A stretch of DNA of 64,000 bases, from assembly GCF_900183975.1 (NCBI RefSeq), contig NZ_LT853882.1:2721501-2785500 (forward strand), in the 5' to 3' direction. Made by a program: the position numbers and the translations under genes. Origin of the DNA: Xanthomonas fragariae. GTDB lineage: Bacteria > Pseudomonadota > Gammaproteobacteria > Xanthomonadales > Xanthomonadaceae. The notes under the pieces are model-generated. The model had not been told where the DNA came from, did not search any database, and was given only the letters and a program-made list of their open reading frames with translations. Numbering within the stretch: the first letter of the stretch is position 1; each line of letters starts with the position of its first letter. Positions 49,428 through 57,632 of this stretch are shown one piece after another.

Positions 49428-49913
49428 ATGACCAAAGGCCCGGTCCGCCTCGAGGTTGTCGTCAGTTACGCGCTGCCGCGCGCCGGCTTGCCGTCGGCGG
49501 TGAGTTTTCGCAAGTGGGTGGCTGCGGCGCTGAAGGAACGCATCCGCAAGGCCGATCTGGCGGTGCGCGTGGTCGATGAGAAGGAAGGCTGCTCGCTCAA
49601 TTACCACTACCGCGGCAAGGACTACGCCACCAATGTGCTGAGCTTTCCGGCCGAGCTGCCCGAAGGCTTGCCCGAGGGCATCAAGATGCCGCTGTTGGGC
49701 GATCTGGTGATCTGCGCACCAGTGGTGGCACGCGAGGCAGCCGAACAAGGCAAATCACTGGCGGCGCACTATGCGCATCTGACCGTGCACGGCACCTTGC
49801 ACCTGCTTGGCTGGGATCACGAAGACGAAAAGGAGGCCGATGCAATGGAGCAGCTGGAGCGCGAAATTCTGGCCGACCTCGGCGTTGAAGATCCCTACGC
49901 TGGAGAGCGCTGA
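49428..49913 (+). CDS. ybeY: Endoribonuclease YbeY
   Basis: A 161-residue metal-dependent endoribonuclease for 16S rRNA 3' processing and ribosome quality control. The HGxxHxxGxDH zinc motif reads [14 protein letters not shown]. The [14 protein letters not shown] segment is also family-typical. A ribosome-binding site (AGGAAA) lies 10 or so bases before the ATG. Its stop overlaps the next start as TGATG. Confidence 0.95.
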   Translation: MTKGPVRLEVVVSYALPRAGLPSAVSFRKWVAAALKERIRKADLAVRVVDEKEGCSLNYHYRGKDYATNVLSFPAELPEGLPEGIKMPLLGDLVICAPVVAREAAEQGKSLAAHYAHLTVHGTLHLLGWDHEDEKEADAMEQLEREILADLGVEDPYAGER

Positions 49914-50431
49914 TGCGTGCCTGCCTCGCAGCCGTGTTGTCGTTGCTGGTCTGCTCCAGCGCCTGGGCCCGTATCTCGCCGGTACGCCCGGACCTGCCGG
50001 CGTTGATCGAATGCCGCCAGAGCATCGGCGATTTCAGCGCCTTGGCGCCGGTGCTGGCCGACCCGCTCAAGGCGGTCGCGCTGGGCTGGACACCGCTGGA
50101 GCAGTCCAATCTGTTCATGACCGAGTACACGCTCAACACGCCGATCAACGTATTTGGCCACAGCACCAGCCATATCGCGTTTTCCGGCACCAGCATCATG
50201 GCGATCCTGGACCTGCCTGATCCGCGCCCGCTGGCCAAACAATTGAACCTGGAACTCGGTGTGGATAACGCCGACAAAGTTATGTACGGCCGCGAGCTCG
50301 TCAGTGAAGACACGACCAACCCGAAGACCGGGGAGGCGATGATTGAGTCGATCGTGCTCAGCGTGACCACCGTCAAGTCGCATCCAGGCAAGACCGTGGT
50401 CGGCTGCGGTTATACCCTCGACCTGCCCTAA
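49913..50431 (+). CDS. Exported hypothetical protein
   Basis: A 172-residue protein with a signal peptide ([19 protein letters not shown]). The mature part begins RISPVRPDLPALIECRQSIGDF and ends KTVVGCGYTLDLP, with two Cys (ECR and GCG) that could form a disulfide. No family is recognised. It is coupled to ybeY by a TGATG overlap, and corC follows 95 bp later, so it probably belongs to the same transcript. Confidence 0.7.
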   Translation: MRACLAAVLSLLVCSSAWARISPVRPDLPALIECRQSIGDFSALAPVLADPLKAVALGWTPLEQSNLFMTEYTLNTPINVFGHSTSHIAFSGTSIMAILDLPDPRPLAKQLNLELGVDNADKVMYGRELVSEDTTNPKTGEAMIESIVLSVTTVKSHPGKTVVGCGYTLDLP

Positions 50432-50526
50432 GACCGGGCACGGCGCATTGCCTCTGCGGCGCTTTGCCGGCTTCCTGTTAGACTGATATCTAATGCCTGG
50501 TTTGCCGGGTGCCGTTTCCCGTAACG

Positions 50527-51405
50527 ATGTTCGAAGACGACACTAGCCAATCCTCAGAAACACCGGAAAAACGCCGTAGCTGGCTAGAGCGCCTGAGCGC
50601 TGCCTTCTCTGGCGAACCTCACACCCGCGACGAACTTGTCGCGTTGCTGCGGACCGCCGAACAGGACGGTCTCATCGCTGCAGACACCCTGCGCATGATG
50701 GAAGGCGCCATCTCCGTGTCCCAGCTCACCGTGGGCGACGTGATGATCTCGCGCTCACAAATGGTCTCGCTGCCCGTGGAAGCGCGCTTCATCGACCTGA
50801 TGAAGCAGGTGGTCGAATCCGGACATTCGCGCTTCCCTGTCCACGGCGAGAACAAGGACGAAGTGCTCGGCATCCTGCTGGCCAAGGACCTGTTGCGCGG
50901 CGTGGTCGCCGACAACGGTCCCGGCAACGTGCGCGAACTGCTGCGCCCGGCGGTATTGATCCCCGAGTCGAAAAAGCTCAACGTCCTGCTCAAGGAATTT
51001 CGCCTGTCGCGCAACCACATGGCGATCGTGGTGGACGAGTACGGCGGCGTCGCCGGCCTGGTCACCATTGAAGACGTGCTGGAGCAGATCGTCGGTCAGA
51101 TCGACGACGAGCACGACGATGCCGAAGAAGAGAATTCGCTGATCGCGATTCAGGCCGACGGCCGTTACGTAGTCGATGCGCTGACGCCGATCGAGGACTT
51201 CAACGAACGCTTTGGCGCCGAATTTCCCGACGACGAATACGACACCGTCGGTGGCCTGGTTACCGATGCGATCGGCCACCTGCCGGAGACCGGCGAAGAA
51301 CTGACGCTGGGATACTTCACGTTCCGTGTGACCAAGGCCGATGCGCGGCGCGTGCATGCCTTCCACGTCAACATTTTGCCGCACGACCCGCAGGGCGACG
51401 CTTGA
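50527..51405 (+). CDS. corC: CorC/HlyC family CBS-domain protein
   Basis: A 292-residue soluble CorC. Two CBS domains (about residues 65-190: VGDVMISRSQMVSLPVEARF, GHSRFPVHGENKDEVLGILLAKDLL, MAIVVDEYGGVAGLVTIEDVLEQIVG) precede the C-terminal CorC_HlyC domain (DGRYVVDALTPIEDFNERFG). The transmembrane DUF21 domain of YrrL-type relatives is absent. It is linked to magnesium/cobalt efflux. The start at 50527 (MFEDDTSQSS) is preferred to the upstream in-frame codon at 50509. corA lies 1.3 kb downstream. Confidence 0.92.
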   Translation: MFEDDTSQSSETPEKRRSWLERLSAAFSGEPHTRDELVALLRTAEQDGLIAADTLRMMEGAISVSQLTVGDVMISRSQMVSLPVEARFIDLMKQVVESGHSRFPVHGENKDEVLGILLAKDLLRGVVADNGPGNVRELLRPAVLIPESKKLNVLLKEFRLSRNHMAIVVDEYGGVAGLVTIEDVLEQIVGQIDDEHDDAEEENSLIAIQADGRYVVDALTPIEDFNERFGAEFPDDEYDTVGGLVTDAIGHLPETGEELTLGYFTFRVTKADARRVHAFHVNILPHDPQGDA

Positions 51406-52676
51406 ACCTGTCGCGTGGCATTGCCGCTGCAGCAGCCTTCCGCTGCAGCGCTCGGCGATGGGCCGCATCCTGGGTCCTGGCGTTGTTGGCGGTGCTGATT
51501 GCACCGGCAGCCTTCGCTCGGATCGCCGGCCAAGCGCCCGCCCACGCACCCGTGCAGGCACCGCGCATCGGCGTGGTCACCATGCAGCCGGGTGAAATGT
51601 TCTTCGAGCGCTTCGGTCACGATGCCATCGTGGTGGTCGATCCCGTCACCCGGCAGGCGACCTCTTACAACTTCGGCTTTTTCGACCCGAGCGAACCGGA
51701 CTTCGGCCCGCGTTTTGCGCGCGGCGAAATGATGTATTACCTGATGGCGTTGCCGCTGGAAGAAGACCTGTCGCAATACCGTGCCGTTGGCCGCGGTGTC
51801 AGCGTGCAATGGCTGGATCTGCCACCGGAACAGGCACGCGCATTGGCCGATGGGTTGGCTGTGCGCGCCCGGCCGGAAAATGCGCGCTACCACTACGATT
51901 ATTTCGAAGCCAATTGCGCCACGATGGTCCGCGACACGCTGGACCGGGCAATGGGCGGCGCGCTGAAAACGCAGCTGGCCGGCCGCTCGCGCGGCAACAC
52001 GTTTCGTAGCGAAGCAGTCCGCCTGGCCTCCCCTGCCCCATGGATGTGGCTAGGCTTCGATCTGGGCCTGGGTCCGTATGCGGACCGCCCGTTGTCGCGC
52101 TGGGAAGAAGCGTTCGTGCCGATGCGCCTGGCCGACGGCCTGACCCAGGTGCACAACAGCGCCGGCCGCCCTTTGGTGCAATCCACACAGGTATTGCTGC
52201 CACATCGCATCGCACCCGAACCGGACGAACAGCAACGTCGTTGGTGGCCATGGCTGCTGACCGGTCTTACCGTCGCTGCCGGCGTGGTGGCGTTGGGTCG
52301 CAGGCAACAACGTCTGCTGGCTGCCCTTGCGCTGCCGTACTGGCTGTTGTGCGCGATCGGCGGCGGGTTGCTGGTGTATCTGTGGGGCTTTACCGCGCAC
52401 CAAGCGGCATGGGCCAACCGCAACCTGTTGCTGGTCAACCCGCTGTGCGTTGTGCTGATGGTCGGCGGTGTCGCACTGCTGCGTGGGCGCCGGCCCGGAC
52501 GCTGGTTCGACGTGCTGCGCTGGGTGGTTGCTGCTGCGGCATTGCTGGCCTTGCTGATCCACTGGCTGTCGTTCCAGGCGCAGGACAACCTGCACTGGGT
52601 GCTACTGTTATTGCCGATCCACGCCGCGCTCGCCATCGCGTTGCGGCGGCGTGACTTGTCTGCCAGCACGCGCTGA
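51402..52676 (+). CDS. DUF4105 membrane protein
   Basis: A 424-residue protein. A signal or anchor segment (residues 22-40) precedes a DUF4105 domain (MQPGEMFFERFGHDAIVVVD, FARGEMMYYLMALP, RYHYDYFEANCATMVRDTLD) with Cys and His candidates of an NlpC-like papain fold. The C-terminal 170 residues hold about five transmembrane helices. The start is TTG at 51402, overlapping the corC stop by 4 bases; a later start is possible. Predicted to be an envelope hydrolase-like protein; function unknown. Confidence 0.82.
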   Translation: MNLSRGIAAAAAFRCSARRWAASWVLALLAVLIAPAAFARIAGQAPAHAPVQAPRIGVVTMQPGEMFFERFGHDAIVVVDPVTRQATSYNFGFFDPSEPDFGPRFARGEMMYYLMALPLEEDLSQYRAVGRGVSVQWLDLPPEQARALADGLAVRARPENARYHYDYFEANCATMVRDTLDRAMGGALKTQLAGRSRGNTFRSEAVRLASPAPWMWLGFDLGLGPYADRPLSRWEEAFVPMRLADGLTQVHNSAGRPLVQSTQVLLPHRIAPEPDEQQRRWWPWLLTGLTVAAGVVALGRRQQRLLAALALPYWLLCAIGGGLLVYLWGFTAHQAAWANRNLLLVNPLCVVLMVGGVALLRGRRPGRWFDVLRWVVAAAALLALLIHWLSFQAQDNLHWVLLLLPIHAALAIALRRRDLSASTR

Positions 52677-52690
52677 TCCAGGATGCGCCC

Positions 52691-53692
52691 ATGAACCACC
52701 ATGGCCCCCATCCGGATAACCCGTCCTGCGTCATCACCTGCGCCTATTACGATGGCGACGCCGAGCGCCACGACATCAGCCTGGAGCAGATCAGCGATGT
52801 GCTGCGGCGCCCGGACGGGTTCGTCTGGGTCGGCCTGTACGAACCGCAGGAATCGGTGCTGCACAAGCTGCAGGACGAGTTCGGCCTGCATGATCTGGCG
52901 ATCGAGGATGCGCTCAAGGCGCACCAGCGCCCGAAGGCCGAGAGCTACGGAAATTCGCTGTTCGTGGTGGTCAACACCGCGCAGTTGGTCAACGAACGCA
53001 TCCGCTACGGCGAGACCCACGCGTTTTTAGGTGCGCGTTTTCTGCTGACCGTGCGCCATGGTGCCTCGCTGTCCTATACGCCAGTGCGGCACCGGGTCGA
53101 ACGCGAACCGGCGATGCTGCGCATGGGCGCCTCATTTTGTCTGTACGGCGTGCTCGACTTCGTGGTCGACAACTACTTGCCGATCATGGACGAGTTTCGC
53201 GACGCCCTGGAAGGGCTGGAGAAAGACATCTTCGCCGACGACTACAAACGCGACACCGTGGTGCACCTGTACGAACTCAAGCGCGAACTCAACAAGATGC
53301 GCCTGGTAGTCGCGCCGCTGCAGGACGTGCTCTCGCACCTCAAGCGCAACCCCGGCGCGCTGATCCACGACGAAGTCGGCATCTACCTGCGCGACGTGCT
53401 CGATCACGCCGTACGCATCAACGATGCCATCGACACCTTGCGCGAAATGCTGGGCACCGCGCTGAGCGTCAACCTCTCGATGGTGACACTGGCTCAGGGC
53501 GAAACCGTCAAACGGCTGGGCGCCTGGGCCGCCCTCCTGGCCGCTCCCACCTTAATCACCAGCTGGTATGGCATGAACTTCACCCACATGCCCGAACTGG
53601 ACAAACGCTATGCGTATCCGCTGCTGGTGGCCGGCGTGGTGGGTTCGTGTCTGGTGTTGTATCGCCTATTCAAGCGCGCGCGGTGGCTGTGA
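52691..53692 (+). CDS. corA: Magnesium/cobalt transporter CorA
   Basis: A 333-residue CorA. The long N-terminal cytoplasmic domain has FVWVGLYEPQESVLHKLQDEFGLHDLAIEDAL and TLREMLGTALSVNLSMV. Two C-terminal transmembrane helices flank the signature YGMNFTHMPELD loop (GMN motif). It takes up divalent cations. It begins 14 bases after the DUF4105 gene. A short hairpin (GGCCGCTTTGCGGCC, 53694-53708) follows the stop but lacks a T-run. Confidence 0.94.
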   Translation: MNHHGPHPDNPSCVITCAYYDGDAERHDISLEQISDVLRRPDGFVWVGLYEPQESVLHKLQDEFGLHDLAIEDALKAHQRPKAESYGNSLFVVVNTAQLVNERIRYGETHAFLGARFLLTVRHGASLSYTPVRHRVEREPAMLRMGASFCLYGVLDFVVDNYLPIMDEFRDALEGLEKDIFADDYKRDTVVHLYELKRELNKMRLVVAPLQDVLSHLKRNPGALIHDEVGIYLRDVLDHAVRINDAIDTLREMLGTALSVNLSMVTLAQGETVKRLGAWAALLAAPTLITSWYGMNFTHMPELDKRYAYPLLVAGVVGSCLVLYRLFKRARWL

Positions 53693-53754
53693 GGCCGCTT
53701 TGCGGCCGGGATTGGAGATTCGGGATTAGTGATCAGCTTTCAGCGTTGGCCGCC

Positions 53755-53804
53755 CTACCAATCGGTGAAATGAAGAATGTTTTCCATCTTTTTGAGATTG
53801 GTAG
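53755..53804. repeat. 9-bp perfect inverted repeat, 32-bp spacing
   Basis: CTACCAATC (53755-53763) and GATTGGTAG (53796-53804) are exact inverted copies, 90 bp upstream of the IS30 remnant. It could be the tip of an old mobile end or a long hairpin. Confidence 0.5.
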
Positions 53805-53895
53805 CCTGTCCTAGCTTCCTGTCCGCAGCCGGCTTCAATACTGTATCGCAACACCAACAACGGTTGTGAATTGGTCCAAGCGACTTCACCGCTAA

Positions 53896-54391
53896 ATGGA
53901 GTCGCTCATGTCATCCAGCCGCCTGGACCTGTCAGAACGATACCGTCTGCATGCGTTGTATGAAACCGGCATGTTGCGTGCCATCGCCAGTGCCTTGGAG
54001 CGCGCGCGCAGCACCATCAGCCGCGAACTGCGCCGCAACCAGCACGCTGCGCGGTATCTTCTAAATCACCGCAGCGCATCCAGTGAGCGACGGCGCACGC
54101 AGGCCAGGCGACGTCCACGCATCGACGCTGAGCGCATCGCCCAGATCGAGGTCTTGCTGAGTGAGGACTTCAGGTCGCACCCAATTGGCCATTCACGAAT
54201 GGATCTATCGGCACATTGATGCCGACCGGAAGCGCGGCGGTCAATTGTTCACTCATCTACGCAAACGCCGCCGCAAGCGCCGGCGCCGGGGCATGTGCGA
54301 TGGTCGCGGGCAGCTGATGCATCGACGTTGCTGGACACAGCGCCCAAGCGTGGTGGAGCAACGAAGCCGCATCGGCGATTGGGAGCTGGAC
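53896..54391 (+). pseudogene. IS30-family transposase remnant
   Basis: The N-terminal part reads SSSRLDLSERYRLHALYETGM and RARSTISRELRRN, a helix-turn-helix typical of IS30 transposases. A small deletion near 54168 changes frame, after which TQLAIHEWIYRHIDADRKRGGQ and QRSRIGDWELD are readable. The sequence stops where the IS3 element begins, just after the first catalytic Asp, so the rest of the DDE domain is absent. It is inactive. Confidence 0.85.
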
Positions 54392-54417
54392 TGATACGCC
54401 CAGGGTTCCGTAGACAC

Positions 54418-55041
54418 TCAAGACCCTCGTTGCGCGTAGCGCCGTTCAAACTCTACAGGGGACAGGTCGCCAGTTGAACCGTGGCGGTGGTTGGGGTTGT
54501 AGAACATCTCGATGTAGTCGAATACCTCGGCGCGAGCGGCGTCCTTGGTGGAATAGGTCCGCCGCCTGATCCGCTCGCGTTTGAGCAGGCCGAAGAAGCT
54601 CTCCACGGGTGCGTTGTCGTGGCAGTTGCCACGACGACTCATGCTGCACACCACGCCATGGGACGCCAGGAAACTGCGCCAGTCATCGCTGGTGTAGACA
54701 GACCCTTGGTCCGAATGAACCAAGCAACCAGCGTTGGGTTTGCGCCGCCACACCGCAGACAACAAGGCCTGCACGACCAACTCGGTGTCGGCCCGATCGC
54801 GCATCGCCCAGCCGACGACCTGCCGGGAAAACAGATCGATCACAACAGCCAGGTACATCCAGCCTTCATGCGTGCGGATGAAGGTGAAATCGCTCGCCCA
54901 GGCTGTGTCCGGCTCAGTCACGTCGAACTGTCGGTCAAGCAGGTTGGCCGCCGCCTTGCACTGCATTCCTCCATGGAAGCGCGGTTTGCGACCATAGCCC
55001 ACCTGGGCACGCAGTCCCTCGGTGCGCATCAGCCGATGCAC
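54418..55041 (-). pseudogene. IS3 orfB fragment, DDE core without its N-terminal part
   Basis: A 207-residue frame containing all three catalytic regions: ASDFTFIRTHEGWMYLAVVID, HSDQGSVYTSDDW and HDNAPVESFFGLLKRER. The N-terminal HTH_21 part of orfB is lost in the deletion, so only HRVHRLMRTEGLRAQVGYG remains before the core. The element probably cannot transpose by itself, although the catalytic core is intact. Confidence 0.82.
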
Positions 55042-55060
55042 CCGATGGCGACTGCAACGC

Positions 55061-55327
55061 TCACCCAGATCGCGCAGATCCCTGGTGATCTCGACGCAAC
55101 TCTGCCTTCAGCCGCCGAACCTCGGCGCTCTGGTCCACCTCGGCGCGCTGCACCACGCCAGGCTTGCCGAACTTGCGCAGCCAGGCGTAGAGGCTGTGCG
55201 TGGTGACACCCAGTCGCTCCGCGACTTCTGCCACCTTGAAACCACGATCGGTCACTTGCCGGACCGCCTCGATCTTGAATTCATCCGTATACCGCTTGCT
55301 GCTCATAGACACCTCCGAATTGACCAT
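55061..55327 (-). pseudogene. IS3 orfA, truncated at its 3' end
   Basis: An 88-residue frame. KRYTDEFKIEAVRQVTDRGFKVAEVAERLGV is the IS3 helix-turn-helix domain, followed by the leucine-zipper-like start AEVRRLKAELR. After that the frame runs into the fused orfB region because of the internal deletion. An upstream Met (MVNSEV) and the ATG at MSSKRYTDEF are both possible starts. Confidence 0.8.
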
Positions 55328-55433
55328 GTTCCATGGCCTTGAGATGTCTAGGAAACCCTGGGCGTATCAGTCAGCCCTGCACGCGAGCGCGCTGCAGCAG
55401 AAGGGTGTGCTTTTGTGCACAGTGACGCGCTTA

Positions 55434-56282
55434 GAGCCTGTTCACGATCTTTTGAGTAGAAGCGCCAAGAAGGCCAGATGGATGAACTGCAAGCTGGTGT
55501 TGAGTTTGCGCTCGCAGTTCTTCCAAAGCCTTCGGTTTTTCTCCAGCCAGGCAAAACTGCGCTCGACGATCCAGCGCTTGGGCATGACCTTGAAGGTGTG
55601 CAATTCGCTGCGCTTGGCAATCTGCACCGTGAGCTGCTCGCCTAGAATCTCTCGCACGCCTTCGGCAAACGGTACTCCGATGTAACCACTGTCGCACAGC
55701 AGGCTTTGTACATGCGTCAAGTTTGACTGACAGCGCTCCAGCGCCTGCAGCGCACCTTTGCGGTCGGTCACCTCCGCCGTCGTCACCGCGATGGCATGGG
55801 GCAACCCCTGGGTATCAACAGCGATATGCCGCTTGATGCCCGACACCTTTTTGCCCGCGTCATATCCCTTTTGCCCGGCTGTGTCCGTGTTCTTGACGCT
55901 CTGCGCGTCCACGATCAAGAACCTGCTGAAGATGTTGCGCTCCTGTTTCTGGCGGGCCACGCCAACCTGATTTTTTGAGCGCCCGCTCCAGCAGGCTCAC
56001 TCCTTCATCGTCGCACTCGCTCCACTTGGCAAAGTACGCGTGCACGGTCCGCCACTTCGGAAAGTCGCTGGGTAGCGCTCGCCATTGGCAACCGGTTCGC
56101 AGCACGTACAACACTGCGCACCACACCTCATACATATCCACTCGGCGTGGCTTGGTGCGCTTGCGCGCTTGTTCCAGGATCGGGAGGATGTGTTCGAAAC
56201 GCTCCCGGCTCATGTCGCTCGGATAGGTTTTTTGGCGCATCCGCAGAGTCTGCACCAATCAGGAAAGATCGTGAACAGGTTC
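55434..56282 (-). mobile_element. IS5-family element (IS427/IS1031-type), 849 bp, copy B
   Basis: The same ends and length as copy A at 31834-32682, in the same orientation. It is flanked by a TTA duplication (55431-55433 and 56283-56285), again TNA. The sequence is nearly identical to copy A, with only a few differences, so one copy is recent. Its right duplication directly touches the left end of the next element. Confidence 0.93.
55442..56258 (-). CDS. IS5-family transposase made by frameshift, copy B
   Basis: As in copy A, a first frame of 132 residues (56258 to 55860) and a catalytic frame of 172 residues (ending at 55442) overlap around an A6 slippery run. The DDE motifs (IVDAQSVKNTD, LLCDSGYIG, RWIVERSFAWLEKNRR) are intact. 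It may be active. Confidence 0.88.
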
Positions 56283-56285
56283 TTA

Positions 56286-57443
56286 GGGAACCTCTGAACA
56301 ACGCACTTCAAATGCGCGACACTACACACCTACGTTGAGGAGTCATCCATGCAACTGACGTTCGGTGACGCTGAAGGTTTGGGCAAGCGCAAGCAGACTC
56401 GCCGCGAGATCTTCCTGGCCGAGATGGAGCAGGTGGTTCCGTGGAGGCATTTGCTCGGACTGATCGCGCCGCACTATCCGGTGTCGGGGCGGCCTGGTCG
56501 ACAGCCGTACGCACTGGCGACGATGTTGCGGATTCATTTGCTGCAGCAGTGGTATGCGTTGAGCGATCCGGCGATGGAAGAAGCGTTGCACGAGATCCGG
56601 ACCTTGCGCCGTTTTGCCCGGCTCGGCGGTTTGGACAATGTTCCCGACGAGACCACGATTCTCAACTTTCGCCGCTTGCTGGAAACCCATGGCCTTGCAG
56701 CGCGGATGCTGGAGGCCGTCAACGCGGATCTGGTGCGCAAGGGTCAGAGCCTGCGGTCCGGCACGATCGTCGATGCAACCCTGATCGCTGCGCCCAGTTC
56801 GACCAAGAACACCGACCGCGCGCGCGACCCTGAAATGCATCAGACCAAGAAAGGCAATCAGTGGTATTTCGGGATGAAGGCACCCATCGGCGTGGATGAG
56901 TTTTCCGGGCTGGTGCACTACGTCCGTTGTACGGCTGCCAATGTGGCCGATGTCACGGTGACCCACGCATTGCTGCACGGCAAAGAAGACAGTGTGTTCG
57001 GCGACAGCGGCTACACCGGTGCGGACAAACGCGAAGAACTGCAGACCTGCAAGGCTGGTTTTTTCATTGCCGCCAAGCGTTCGACGATTCAAGCCATTGG
57101 CAACAAACGCGAGCGCCGCCAGGAAGAACGTTGGGAATACTTCAAAGCAAGTGTGCGTGCGAAGGTGGAGCATCCATTCCGCGTGATCAAACGCCAGTTT
57201 GGCTACACCAAGGTCCGCTATCGCGGCTTGGCCAAGAACACCGCGCATGTGCTGACCCTGTTCGCACTATCCAATCTGTAGATGGTGCGCCGGCAGTTGC
57301 TGCCGGCCAGGGGATAATGCTGCCTGGCGCCAGCCAACGCCGCAAGAAACCGTAGAAATCGTATCGTACGCATCAACTCTGTGCGCTATTGGCACGCAGC
57401 AGGCTCGAATTTTAGAGGTCTGGTGCGTTGTTCAGACCTTCCC
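56286..57443 (+). mobile_element. IS5-group element, 1,158 bp
   Basis: Inverted repeats (GGGAACCTCTGAACAACGCAC at 56286; ending GTGCGTTGTTCAGACCTTCCC at 57443) enclose one transposase gene. No matching target duplication is seen (left CTTA, right TTTC), suggesting that recombination has replaced one flank. A 160-bp 3' tail lies between the stop codon and the right repeat. Confidence 0.85.
56349..57281 (+). CDS. IS5-group DDE transposase
   Basis: A 310-residue transposase. The N-terminal segment has PWRHLLGLIAPHYP and LRIHLLQQWYALSDPAMEEAL, and the DDE core has TIVDATLIAAPSSTKNTD, VFGDSGYTGADKREEL and VEHPFRVIKRQFGYTKVRYRGLAKN, as in the IS5 subgroup. It is intact and probably functional. Confidence 0.9.
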   Translation: MQLTFGDAEGLGKRKQTRREIFLAEMEQVVPWRHLLGLIAPHYPVSGRPGRQPYALATMLRIHLLQQWYALSDPAMEEALHEIRTLRRFARLGGLDNVPDETTILNFRRLLETHGLAARMLEAVNADLVRKGQSLRSGTIVDATLIAAPSSTKNTDRARDPEMHQTKKGNQWYFGMKAPIGVDEFSGLVHYVRCTAANVADVTVTHALLHGKEDSVFGDSGYTGADKREELQTCKAGFFIAAKRSTIQAIGNKRERRQEERWEYFKASVRAKVEHPFRVIKRQFGYTKVRYRGLAKNTAHVLTLFALSNL

Positions 57444-57447
57444 TTTC

Positions 57448-57630
57448 TCGCCCACTCCCAAGATCACCGTAAATCTGGAATGGGAGACTTTGTGGCGCCA
57501 AACCACCAGCGATGCGATCTACAACAATCAGACACGCCTTTACGCACGCACTCAGAGCACCGGCGAGCGCCGCATCGGCACCATGCCGCGCATCACGCTT
57601 CCGCGTCCATGCAAGGACGCGGAATGTCGA
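57448..57630 (+). pseudogene. Fragment resembling the C-terminus of an alginate-export porin
   Basis: About 60 codons squeezed between two IS elements read SPTPKITVNLEWETLWRQTTSDAIYNNQ then RTQSTGERRIGTMPRIT. The pattern (K-x-T-V-x-L-E-W-E-x-L-W-R-x-T-x-D-A-I-Y, later R-x-x-G-T) resembles the last beta-strands of alginate-export/AlgE-type outer-membrane porins. Both ends are cut, so it is a dead remnant. Identification is from motif memory. Confidence 0.6.
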
Positions 57631-57632
57631 TA

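Larger units (their letters stand above)
54391..55370 (-). mobile_element. Internally deleted IS3-family element
   Basis: Inverted repeats (CTGATACGCCCAGGGTT at 54391; ending AACCCTGGGCGTATCAG at 55370) enclose 980 bp. Full IS3 members are about 1.2 kb, and about 250 bp between orfA and the start of the orfB core appear to be missing. No target duplication is present: the left flank is IS30 sequence and the right flank (55371-55433) is unrelated, unassigned DNA. Confidence 0.85.
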
